Below, one piece after another: positions 57,131-64,000 of a stretch of DNA of 64,000 bases. The notes beneath the pieces were generated by a model. That model was given only the letters and a program-made list of their open reading frames with translations, did no database searches and was not told where the DNA came from. The first letter of the stretch is position 1; each line of letters begins with the position of its first letter. The translations under genes and the position numbers were made by a program. Source of the DNA: Pedococcus sp. 5OH_020 (lineage in GTDB: Bacteria > Actinomycetota > Actinomycetes > Actinomycetales > Dermatophilaceae); the NCBI RefSeq assembly GCF_027812955.1, contig NZ_JAPYZV010000001.1:485769-549768 (forward strand). Reading direction: 5' to 3'.

Positions 57131-58895
57131 GTACGCCGCTGTGGCGTCTCTGCTCGCCGCGTCCACGCTGGCCGGTTGCGGCGGCCTGGCGACCTCCGCC
57201 CCGATCCAGCCGGGGCTGGACGTGGGATCCGTGCAGGAGAACGAGGTACGGGTGGAGGCCAACCCCGTGGCGCCGGGCTCGTCACCCAGCCAGGTGGTGG
57301 CAGGGTTCATCCGGGCGGCGGCAGCCAGCGACGACCAGTACCAGGTGGCTCGCTCGTACCTGGCACCCAAGGCGACCTGGCGACCCGACTCCAGCGTCGT
57401 GGTGTTCCGTGACGACTCGGTCCTCAACGTCCGGCAGTCCGGCGAGGGCACGGTCGAGGCCATTGCCAGGGCGACCGCCACGGTCGACGGGAGCGGCCGC
57501 TACCAGGAGGTCGGCGGGTCTCCCGCGCAGAAGGCCACCTTCGGCCTCGAGCGAGCCGGCGGCGAGTGGCGGATCAGCAGGGTGCCCGACGGGTTCGGCA
57601 CGTGGCTGAGCGAGTCGGACTTCAACCGGCTGTACGACCCGTTCCGGATCTACTTCGTCTCCGCCGTCGAGCGCCGGCTGGTGCCCGACGTACGGTGGTT
57701 CCCGCTGGGCACCGGGGTCGCCACCCGCCTGGCCCGCGCACTCCTCGCCGGGGTGCCCGACTACCTGCGCGGCGCGGTGCGCACGGACATCCCGGCGGGC
57801 GCGAGGCTGGCGGTCGACGCCGTCACCATCGACTCGGGCCTGGCCACGGTGGACCTCAAGGCAGCCCGCCTGAGCAGCGATCCCGGCTCTAGGCAGAACC
57901 TGGGCGCACAGTTCTTCGCGACGGTGGGCCAAGCGCCAGGAGTCGACCGCGTGGCGCTCCAGCTCGAGGGTGCCGAGCTGGAGGTGCCCGGGGCTGACAG
58001 GTCGCTGGACTCCCTGGCAGCGCTCGGCTTCGGGACGCCTGACGTGGCTGTCGTCAAACCGCTCCTACGGCTGGGCACGAGACTGGTCCCCGTCGCACCG
58101 GAGCGGGTCGGCGACCTCGGTGACCCCGGCGAGCGCACCCCCACGGAGCCGTCGTCCGACCTCCCCGAGCTAGCCACGGGGTGGGCCTACCCGGCGTTGT
58201 CCGCCGATGGCAGGGAGGTTGCCGCGGTCAGCGGTGACCGTGCCGAGCTCGCGCGCTGGCGTGGCGCCAAGCAGGTCCAGGTCGTGACCCTCGGCTCGCA
58301 GCTCACGAGGCCGACGTACGACACCCAGGGGATGGTGTGGGTGGGCGGTCAGGACGCCGGTGGCGGTGCGGCGAGGCTCTGGGTGGTCAATGCGGCTGCG
58401 GACCCGGCCGACCCGACCAGGGCCAAGCCCCAGCCCGTGGCAGCGCCCTGGCTCGCGGGTCGGACAGTGGTCAGCGTCCGGCTCGCGCCGGAAGGTCAGC
58501 GGGTCGCCGTCATGACGACCAGCCGGGCCGGGACGGACCCCCGGCTCGACGTCGCCGGGGTGGTTCGCCAGGCCAACGGTGTCCCGACGGCGCTGTCCGG
58601 ACGGTTGACGCTGGCCCCGTCCCTGTCCTTGATGCGGGACGCGGTCTGGGTGGACGATGCGACGCTCGCCGTGCTCGGCCGCAAGACCACCTCGCAGGTC
58701 ATCCGGCCGTGGTTCGTTCCGCTGGGCGGCGAGATCACGGCGGGGCCGGGAGTCGTTGGGGCACAGTCGATCTCGACCATCAACGCGGAACGGGGGCTGG
58801 TCGTCACCACCGACGGGCAGCAGGTCCTCGTCAGGGCCGGGAACCTCTGGCGCCGCGTCGGCGAGGGCACTGACCTGCTCGTTGCCGGCCGCTGA
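57120..58895 (+). CDS. lpqB: LpqB family lipoprotein
   Basis: Lipoprotein of 591 residues, always downstream of mtrB. In mycobacteria it interacts with the MtrB sensor domain. The lipobox is TLAGC with Cys20 as the lipidated residue. A GerMN-like domain (~215-310, VDAVTIDSGLATVDLKAARL) precedes the LpqB C-terminal beta-propeller (~340-590) with WAYPALSADGREVAAVSGDRA and RLWVVNAAADP blade sequences. The start is the last of three repeated ATG units, and only this frame reads into the gene. Confidence 0.93.
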   Translation: MRARYAAVASLLAASTLAGCGGLATSAPIQPGLDVGSVQENEVRVEANPVAPGSSPSQVVAGFIRAAAASDDQYQVARSYLAPKATWRPDSSVVVFRDDSVLNVRQSGEGTVEAIARATATVDGSGRYQEVGGSPAQKATFGLERAGGEWRISRVPDGFGTWLSESDFNRLYDPFRIYFVSAVERRLVPDVRWFPLGTGVATRLARALLAGVPDYLRGAVRTDIPAGARLAVDAVTIDSGLATVDLKAARLSSDPGSRQNLGAQFFATVGQAPGVDRVALQLEGAELEVPGADRSLDSLAALGFGTPDVAVVKPLLRLGTRLVPVAPERVGDLGDPGERTPTEPSSDLPELATGWAYPALSADGREVAAVSGDRAELARWRGAKQVQVVTLGSQLTRPTYDTQGMVWVGGQDAGGGAARLWVVNAAADPADPTRAKPQPVAAPWLAGRTVVSVRLAPEGQRVAVMTTSRAGTDPRLDVAGVVRQANGVPTALSGRLTLAPSLSLMRDAVWVDDATLAVLGRKTTSQVIRPWFVPLGGEITAGPGVVGAQSISTINAERGLVVTTDGQQVLVRAGNLWRRVGEGTDLLVAGR

Positions 58896-58990
58896 GGCCC
58901 TCGCTCCGCGGAGCCGGCGGCGAGTGTGACGCCAGGAGACCGGTCGTGCACATCGGCCGTTCACCTGATATCCGCGGGTTCGAAAGTCCT

Positions 58991-59000
58991 ACACCGGTGT
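58991..59000. promoter_or_regulatory. Palindrome in the Tad pilus promoter region
   Basis: ACACCGGTGT is a perfect 10-bp palindrome, 4 bp before TTGACG (59004-59009), a good -35 hexamer. A matching -10 is not clear. It lies in the 199-bp gap between lpqB and the first Flp gene and could be an operator for pilus expression. Confidence 0.35.
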
Positions 59001-59094
59001 GGCTTGACGGGGGATTTGGTGGCGTGCCGCGCTTGGAAGGCTATGGGTCGCAGCCAAAACGGTTGTCCTGTCGGTCTTGAAAGGATCCATCGCA

Positions 59095-59265
59095 ATGATC
59101 AAGTACGTCGCCAAGTTCCAGTCCCGCCTCGCTCAGGAGGAGGGCGCCACCGCTGTCGAGTACGGCCTCATGGTCGCACTGATCGCGATCGTCATCATCG
59201 CCGCGGTCACGCTCCTCGGCACCAACCTCAGCAGCCTGTTCAACCGGATCGCCGGCAGCGTCTGA
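59095..59265 (+). CDS. flp: Flp type IVb pilin, copy 1
   Basis: A 56-residue prepilin: basic leader IKYVAKFQSRLAQEEG, prepilin peptidase site after Gly (EEG-ATAVEYGLM) with the Glu at +5, and a hydrophobic core LIAIVIIAAVTLLG. ATG 59095 follows AAAGGA. It heads the Tad pilus gene run. Copy 2 is almost identical from the cleavage site to the end, a recent duplication. Confidence 0.92.
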   Translation: MIKYVAKFQSRLAQEEGATAVEYGLMVALIAIVIIAAVTLLGTNLSSLFNRIAGSV

Positions 59266-59312
59266 GCCGGTCCCGGCTCAGGACAGTCCACGCGAGACGA
59301 AAGGAAGAGCTC

Positions 59313-59477
59313 ATGTCGAAGGTCATGGCACGAGTGCGCTGGTCCGACGAGGACGGTGCTACGGCGGTTGAGTACGGACTGATGGTCGCGCTCATCGCGA
59401 TCGTCATCATCGCTGCGGTGACCCTCCTGGGTACCAACCTCAGCAGCCTGTTCAACAGCATCGCCGGAAGCGTCTGA
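59313..59477 (+). CDS. flp: Flp type IVb pilin, copy 2
   Basis: A 54-residue prepilin with leader SKVMARVRWSDEDG and the same mature sequence as copy 1, ending NSIAGSV instead of NRIAGSV. ATG 59313 follows AAAGGAAGAG. Identity over the mature part shows tandem duplication; the leader differs more. Confidence 0.92.
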   Translation: MSKVMARVRWSDEDGATAVEYGLMVALIAIVIIAAVTLLGTNLSSLFNSIAGSV

Positions 59478-59541
59478 GTCAGCCACAACCGCAGTAACCG
59501 CACCGACGGGTCGCCCCGCCGGGCAGAGAGGAAGCGTTGTC

Positions 59542-59781
59542 GTGAGAAGTCTCGAGAAGTCGAAGAACTGGGCTCTTCGGGGCGTTGGCATCGCCATCCT
59601 CAGCGCATGCTCGGTGCGCGGCGGTCGCGGTCGTCCCGGGGCATCCCGGGACGACCGCGGCGCCACTGCGGTCGAGTACTGCATCATGGTCGCCTTCATC
59701 GCGCTCGTGATCATCGCGTCGGTGACGGTCTTCGGCCAGAACGTCATCCGCTTGTTCCAAGTGCCCTCAAGTGCCCTCTGA
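59542..59781 (+). CDS. Divergent Flp-like prepilin with extended leader, copy 3
   Basis: A 79-residue Flp-like protein. The mature core GATAVEYCIMVAFIALVIIASVTVFG keeps the Gly cleavage site and Glu at +5, but it has a Cys in the N-terminal segment and a C-terminus unlike the other two (NVIRLFQVPSSAL). The leader is about 40 residues, far longer than normal, with its own hydrophobic stretch (GVGIAILSACS). The start is GTG 59542 after GAGAGGAAG. It could be a minor pilin or pseudopilin initiating the fibre (inference). Confidence 0.75.
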   Translation: MRSLEKSKNWALRGVGIAILSACSVRGGRGRPGASRDDRGATAVEYCIMVAFIALVIIASVTVFGQNVIRLFQVPSSAL

Positions 59782-59800
59782 GACAGTGCCCTCTGAGACG
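59771..59800 (+). repeat. 15-bp tandem repeat across the pilin-TadE junction
   Basis: GTGCCCTCTGAGACA (59771-59785) and GTGCCCTCTGAGACG (59786-59800) follow a partial GTGCCCTCAA (59761). The TGA stop of the third pilin is inside the first unit. ATG 59801 comes directly after the second unit; in-frame GTGs at 59771 and 59786 could also start TadE. Confidence 0.75.
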
Positions 59801-60244
59801 ATGACCGCCCCCCGAAGGACGATGCGCGAGCGCGGAGCCGCAGCCGTCGAGATGGCCCTGGTGCTGCCCGTCCTGCTCCTGGTCCTCGGCGGGATCATCG
59901 ACCTCGGGCGCATGTACCTGGGCGAGATCATCGTGACGAACGCCGCGAGGGACGCCGCCAGGATGGCGGGCTTCCAGACCTATACCGCTTCACAGGTGCA
60001 GACCCGTGGCGTGCAGTCGGCCTCAGGGGTCAACCCATTCGTCACCACGTCGACGCCGACGACGTCCACACCCACGGCCTGCGCGCTCTACGGCACGGAG
60101 ACCACCACCACGACCAGCGTCACCGTGACCGCCCCCGGGTTCAGCTGGTTGGTGCTCAACGTCGTACCCAGTCTGTTCGGCGGCACCATTGCCGCCCCCA
60201 CCATCGCGTCCACTGCCACCGTGCAGTGCACCCCCACAAGCTAG
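59801..60244 (+). CDS. TadE family pilus assembly protein
   Basis: A 147-residue pseudopilin-type Tad component. MRERGAAAVEMALVLPVLLLVLGGIIDLGRMYL is the classic TadE start (cleavage-site Gly, Glu at +5, hydrophobic helix), followed by NAARDAARMAG. The C-terminal half is Thr-rich with two Cys. ATG 59801 is preferred over the GTGs within the upstream 15-bp repeats, but they are in frame. It acts in the envelope in assembling the Flp fibre. Confidence 0.85.
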   Translation: MTAPRRTMRERGAAAVEMALVLPVLLLVLGGIIDLGRMYLGEIIVTNAARDAARMAGFQTYTASQVQTRGVQSASGVNPFVTTSTPTTSTPTACALYGTETTTTTSVTVTAPGFSWLVLNVVPSLFGGTIAAPTIASTATVQCTPTS

Positions 60245-60255
60245 GACGAGCTGAC

Positions 60256-61620
60256 ATGCAGGGATTCCGTGTCATGACCCGTCTCGCTCGACTCACCCCG
60301 GCGAGCCTGTCACGCGAGCGGGGTGCCGTAGCCACGATCGTCGCCGTCCTTTTCGGGGGCGGTGTGCTCTTCGGCTTCGTCGCCCTGTCGATCGACGTCG
60401 GCTCGATCATGTTCGAACGGCGGCAGCTGCAGAATGGCGCGGACTCGGGCGCCGTAGCGCTGGCCCGGGCCTGCGCCTCCAGTGCTGCCGCGTGCGCTGC
60501 CAGTACCGGCACGGTGACCAACAGCACGCTGACGCGGCTCAACAACGTGAACAACAACAAGGACAGCCTCGGTGGCCTGGACCCCGCGTACCCCAACCCT
60601 TCGGGCGGTCTCGTCGGGCTGTGCGCGAGCTCCTCGAGCTTAGGCCTGGCGGCGTGTCCCGCGCCGAGCAGTGCGATCACCGACTGCAGCCCGGTCCCCA
60701 CCGACTGGGTCACGAACGGTGTCCCCTACGTCGAGGTCCACACCATGACGAAAGAGGCTGGGGCCAACCCGACGATCCTGCCCAACCAGATCTCGCGCAT
60801 GGTGGTCGGCGGCAACACCGGCGAGTCCGTGAAGGCCTGTGCGCGGGCAGGATGGGGCTCGCCCGGGTCAGGCGGTGGCTCCCTGCCGCTCACCGTCTCG
60901 GGCTGCGACTGGATGCACGCCACCGGCGGCAATGCCGGGGGCGGTGGGGGTGCCTACTACGCCAGCCCCGTCTACACCGCTGCCTCGCCGAAGGGCTACG
61001 GGGGCGCAGGCCAGCCGGCCTGGCCCGCCGCGGCCGCGACTCCGCCGGCACAGAACCCCGGAGGCGAGGTCATCCTCATGCTCCAGTCGACTTCGTCCGG
61101 TGGCAGCCATATCACGCCTACGTCGTGCCCGTCGTGGTCGGGCCATGCGTTGCCGGGAGGCTTCGGCATGCTCGAGACCGTGTCCAGCAGCAGCTGCCTG
61201 ACGAAGGAGTTCAGCTTCAACTGGGTGCACACGAGCACGGGGCAGAACACCGCGTGTGACCTGAGCGCCTACGTGGGCAAGGTCGTCGCCTTTCCGGTCT
61301 TCGACTGCACGGCGCTATCTCTACCTACGACCTCCGCCATCCCGCCACCGGGGGGGAACTGCACCGAGGCCAACGGGAACAACGCCTACTTCCACCGCCA
61401 GGGCGTGGCGCTGTTCTACCTGAGCGGCTACGCGGTCAATGTCACGGGATCGGCCACCAACAAGGTGAAGAGCCTGGTCAGCAACACTTTTCCGTGCTCA
61501 GGTGGGGACTCGTGCATCTCCGGGTGGTTCGTCTCGGGCGAGCTCCAGAGCGGAAACATCACCGGGCCGCCAAGCGGCGGCGGCTACTTCGGTGCCATCG
61601 CCGTGGTTGCAGCCGGCTGA
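60256..61620 (+). CDS. TadE/G-like pilus assembly protein (TadG-type)
   Basis: A 454-residue secreted or anchored protein. RERGAVATIVAVLFGGGVLFGFVALSIDVG followed by FERRQLQNGADSGAVALARACA is the N-terminal Tad signature (putative Flp pilus-assembly TadE/G-like). The long remainder is Gly/Ser/Thr-rich with ten or more Cys, probably disulfide-bonded outside the cell. No vWA motif (MIDAS) was seen. ATG 60256 follows GGACGAG. ATG 60274 is an alternative. Confidence 0.8.
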   Translation: MQGFRVMTRLARLTPASLSRERGAVATIVAVLFGGGVLFGFVALSIDVGSIMFERRQLQNGADSGAVALARACASSAAACAASTGTVTNSTLTRLNNVNNNKDSLGGLDPAYPNPSGGLVGLCASSSSLGLAACPAPSSAITDCSPVPTDWVTNGVPYVEVHTMTKEAGANPTILPNQISRMVVGGNTGESVKACARAGWGSPGSGGGSLPLTVSGCDWMHATGGNAGGGGGAYYASPVYTAASPKGYGGAGQPAWPAAAATPPAQNPGGEVILMLQSTSSGGSHITPTSCPSWSGHALPGGFGMLETVSSSSCLTKEFSFNWVHTSTGQNTACDLSAYVGKVVAFPVFDCTALSLPTTSAIPPPGGNCTEANGNNAYFHRQGVALFYLSGYAVNVTGSATNKVKSLVSNTFPCSGGDSCISGWFVSGELQSGNITGPPSGGGYFGAIAVVAAG

Positions 61621-61649
61621 CCCACGCAATACGACAAGGAAAAGAAACC

Positions 61650-62450
61650 ATGGGACGCAGAGTTCTCGCCATCTTCGCCGCAGCCGTCATCGCCCTCGTC
61701 GGCGTCGTGTCGGTGCTGCTGTACGCCCGGGGCGCCGACGCCCGAGCGGTCTCGGCCAACCAGCCGACGACGGTGTACGTCAGCACGAAGCCCATCGCGG
61801 CCAGCACGATGCTGAAGGACGCTGTTCGTACGGGGCAGCTCGTCAAGACAGCGGTCCCCGCCAAGGGTGCGCCGGCCGGAGTGCTCTCCGAGGTCAACGC
61901 GGAGAACAGCTCCTTGGTGGCCGTGACCGACATCGCGCCGGGCGAGTACGTGCTCGCCTCGCGCTTCGGCTCGACCCCGCAGGGGACCAAGGCGATCGAG
62001 GTGCCGCAGGGCAAGGTAGCCGTTGCGGTCCAGCTCAGCGACCCCGCGCGTGTCGGCAGCTTCGTGACGCCGGGTACCCACATTGCGATCTTCGACTCCT
62101 ACAAGATCAAGGCCCTCGGCGACTCCAAGCAGGCGAAGGAGCTCAACGACGGCGACATCAAGGGCACCAGCCTGCTGCTTGACGACGTCCTCGTCATCGG
62201 CATGGGCAGCAGCGCCCTCAACCCGGGCGGCCAGCAGGCGCCGGCAGGCTCCAAGGAGGTTCCCGCGCCGCAGTCGGCTCCGAGCTTCCTCGTCACCGTG
62301 GCCGTGACACCGACGGAGTCTGCACGGCTTGTCCATGCGATTGCCACCGGCAGCCTTTACGCCGTCCTCCGCAGCTCCGACCTCAAGATGGCCGGCACGC
62401 CCCTGGTGACCGACCTGAACCTCTTCGACCTCTCGGCGGTGGGCAAGTGA
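61650..62450 (+). CDS. cpaB: Flp pilus assembly protein CpaB/RcpC
   Basis: A 266-residue inner-membrane-anchored component. One transmembrane helix at 6-27 and then a SAF-like domain: TVYVSTKPIAASTMLKDA, PGEYVLASRF, AVAVQLSDPARVGSFVTPGTHIAIFDSY. In Gram-positive bacteria the outer-membrane part of the machinery is absent, so its role is at the membrane or wall. ATG 61650 follows AAGGAAAAG. Its stop overlaps the cpaE GTG (GTGA). Confidence 0.9.
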   Translation: MGRRVLAIFAAAVIALVGVVSVLLYARGADARAVSANQPTTVYVSTKPIAASTMLKDAVRTGQLVKTAVPAKGAPAGVLSEVNAENSSLVAVTDIAPGEYVLASRFGSTPQGTKAIEVPQGKVAVAVQLSDPARVGSFVTPGTHIAIFDSYKIKALGDSKQAKELNDGDIKGTSLLLDDVLVIGMGSSALNPGGQQAPAGSKEVPAPQSAPSFLVTVAVTPTESARLVHAIATGSLYAVLRSSDLKMAGTPLVTDLNLFDLSAVGK

Positions 62451-63637
62451 CGCTTCTCTGGGACAACGACCCCACGTCGGGTGACCGGTACGCCTTCGCT
62501 CTGGGCGGTGACATCAGCCCGGTGGAGAACCTCGCCGCCGCCGCGCGGAGCCTGCAGGAGTCGGCAGACCCGCTGATGGTGATCGGGCCGGACATCGACA
62601 TGCAGTCCGCCTGCGACCTCTCCGAGCTTGCGCGAGTGGAGCGGCCCGAGCTGGGCGTCATCCTCCTGCGTCGCCGCGTGGATGTGGCAGTGCTCGGCCA
62701 AGCCCTTCGAGCCGGCATCCGCGAGGTCCTGACGGCCGACGACCTGACCGGGTTGGCCGAGGGAGTCCGCCGGAGCCTGGAGCTGTCGGCAAAGGTCGCC
62801 GGTCACGTGACCGAGGGAGGGACAGCAGAGGGGCGTATCGTGACGGTCTTCTCCGCCAAGGGAGGCGTGGGCAAGACCACCTTCTCCACCAACCTCGGTG
62901 CCTACCTGGCCTCTCAAGGCTCCAAGGTGCTCCTCATGGACCTCGACCTGGCCTTCGGCGACGTCGCCATCAGCCTCCAGCTGCTCCCGCAGAACTCGAT
63001 GTCGGACCTGATCGCCATGGGCGGGCACGTCGACGCGCAAGGTCTGTCCTCGATCGTCACCAAGCACGAGAGCGGGCTCGACGTCGCCGCGGCGCCATCG
63101 GAGCCAAGTGACGCAGACCGGATCCCCGGCGCCCTGGTGGGCGAGGCCCTTCGCGTGGCGCGACGTCACTACGACTACGTGGTGGTCGACACCCCTCCGG
63201 CCTTCACGGAGCACGTCCTGGCCGCCTTCGATGTCAGCGACCTCCTCATCCTCATCGCGACGCTTGACATCCCCGCGGTGAAGAACCTCCGGCTCAGCCT
63301 GGACACGCTCGACCTCCTGGGCAACCCCCGGGAGAGCCGGGTGGTCGTCCTGAACCGGTCGGACGCGAAGGTAGGCCTGCGGTCCGAGGACGTCGTGGCC
63401 GCCATCCGCCAGGACATCGCCGTCATGGTTCCCAGCAGCCCGGCGGTCCCGGCATCGATCAACCGCGGCGTCCCGATCGTCCTTGACGAGCCGAAACATC
63501 CGGTGAGCGGAGCGTTGCGCGAGCTCGCGGACCGCTTCGTGAAGGTTCAAGCCAACTCGGGGGCTCCTCGGGGCACTGAGCAGGCGCAGCCGGCCAAGCG
63601 GGAACGGTGGAGCCTTGCCCGAGGAGGTAAGCGATGA
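62447..63637 (+). CDS. cpaE: CpaE-like ATPase (pilus assembly, ParA/MinD family)
   Basis: A 396-residue cytoplasmic protein. The first ~125 residues form a degenerate receiver-like domain, followed by a MinD/ParA ATPase with deviant Walker A KGGVGKTT (~138), the DLDLAFGDV switch and VVVDTPPAF. Such proteins localise the Tad machinery at the pole. GTG 62447 overlaps the cpaB stop by four bases, and the end overlaps the cpaF ATG. Confidence 0.9.
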   Translation: MTLLWDNDPTSGDRYAFALGGDISPVENLAAAARSLQESADPLMVIGPDIDMQSACDLSELARVERPELGVILLRRRVDVAVLGQALRAGIREVLTADDLTGLAEGVRRSLELSAKVAGHVTEGGTAEGRIVTVFSAKGGVGKTTFSTNLGAYLASQGSKVLLMDLDLAFGDVAISLQLLPQNSMSDLIAMGGHVDAQGLSSIVTKHESGLDVAAAPSEPSDADRIPGALVGEALRVARRHYDYVVVDTPPAFTEHVLAAFDVSDLLILIATLDIPAVKNLRLSLDTLDLLGNPRESRVVVLNRSDAKVGLRSEDVVAAIRQDIAVMVPSSPAVPASINRGVPIVLDEPKHPVSGALRELADRFVKVQANSGAPRGTEQAQPAKRERWSLARGGKR

Positions 63638-64000
63638 GTCTCGCCGACCGGCTGGACAGTGTCCGCCGACAGCAGCAGGCGGCCGCCGCCCCCCAGCAGC
63701 AGCGGAGCCCCAGTGCCCCCCAGGAGCGGCAACGGATCGTCGACCCGTTCGCGACGGTCAAGGCGAGCGTCCACCAGGCGCTGCTCGACTCGTTGGGCCC
63801 CCAGCTGTACGACCCGCATCTGGACCAGACGGAGCTGGAGACGCGGGTCCGGCACACCCTGCAGGAGGTCATCGACTCCGAGGAGACGCCACTCTCTCAT
63901 TCCGACCGCACTCGCATCGCGCAGGAGATCTCGGACGAGATTCTCGGCCACGGTCCGCTGGAGCCCCTGCTCCGTGACAGCGAGATCAGCGAGATCATGG
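63634..64000 (+). CDS. cpaF: CpaF/TadA pilus assembly ATPase, 5' part (truncated by window end)
   Basis: The first ~122 codons of a type II/IV secretion ATPase. A Gln/Ala-rich N-terminal tail (RRQQQAAAAPQQQ) precedes DPFATVKASVHQALLDSLGPQLYD and ISDEILGHGPLEPLLRDSEISEIM, the N-terminal domain typical of CpaF. Walker A is beyond the window. ATG 63634 has GAGGAGG upstream and overlaps the cpaE stop. It powers assembly of the Flp pili encoded just upstream. Confidence 0.88.
   Translation, partial: MSLADRLDSVRRQQQAAAAPQQQRSPSAPQERQRIVDPFATVKASVHQALLDSLGPQLYDPHLDQTELETRVRHTLQEVIDSEETPLSHSDRTRIAQEISDEILGHGPLEPLLRDSEISEIM

Noticed and set aside
58970-58995. tRNA-like T-arm (GGTTCGAA) before the pilin genes
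   Set aside because: No acceptor stem, D-arm or anticodon arm can be built around it; it lies in an ordinary promoter region.
1-64000. CRISPR arrays, insertion sequences, prophage or plasmid genes
   Set aside because: No regularly spaced repeats, transposase, integrase, phage structural or replication proteins were seen. Tandem repeats present are short and intercistronic.

Overview
The window is a gene-dense, very high-GC actinobacterial chromosome segment. Genes are short-spaced, GTG starts are frequent, and most operon junctions are ATGA, GTGA or TGATG overlaps. The core block whiB - cofD/fbiB - large GT2 membrane protein - DUF5719 - metallopeptidase-like - DUF3499 - phosphomannomutase - Trm112 - SIS isomerase - cation efflux - ahcY - mtrA - mtrB - lpqB follows the conserved actinobacterial order (compare Mycobacterium Rv3244c-Rv3262). 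A member of the Micrococcales, perhaps Intrasporangiaceae-like, is my inference; no rRNA or tRNA gene is present to settle it.

Region 1 (1-11.6 kb) is a cell-surface polymer cluster. It holds a CDP-alcohol phosphatidyltransferase, two paralogous membrane-anchored CDP-glycerol glycerophosphotransferase-like (TagF) enzymes, a divergently transcribed TagG/TagH-type ABC exporter, a flippase, two GT2 glycosyltransferases, a DUF2304 protein and a methyltransferase. A TagD-type glycerol-3-phosphate cytidylyltransferase at 23.4 kb could feed CDP-glycerol to the TagF pair.

Region 2 (11.8-32 kb) is envelope building and remodelling. It contains large polytopic membrane proteins, a divergent pair of secreted peptidoglycan enzymes (amidase and SpoIID/LytB) sharing the same FG-GAP repeat tail, a LAS-type peptidase with four peptidoglycan-binding repeats, a DegT aminotransferase, a two-subunit CoA transferase, an IMPase, and a second glycosyltransferase/methyltransferase/flippase group (27.1-32 kb).

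Region 3 (32-59 kb) is the conserved core. It covers DUF3105, a DNA glycosylase, F420 biosynthesis (cofD, a short fbiB), whiB, the mannose-phosphate genes, ahcY and mtrAB-lpqB. Lineage-specific insertions are a YbaK deacylase, two related GT-C-like membrane proteins, an acyltransferase and a PIG-V-like mannosyltransferase. No manA is seen in the block.

Region 4 (59-64 kb) is the start of a Tad/Flp pilus locus: three Flp pilins, TadE, TadE/G-like, CpaB, CpaE and the 5' part of cpaF, which runs off the window.

Three things stand out beyond the gene list. First, tandem micro-duplications at operon junctions create chains of overlapping ATGA mini-ORFs ahead of the DUF5719 gene and lpqB. Second, ahcY has a foldable 5' leader starting just after a plausible -10 box. 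Third, at least ten genes have a TANNNT -10 element 6-9 nt before the start codon and no Shine-Dalgarno sequence, which suggests leaderless mRNAs and helped fix several start sites. No CRISPR array, insertion sequence, prophage, tRNA or rRNA was found, and no gap between genes exceeds 300 bases.
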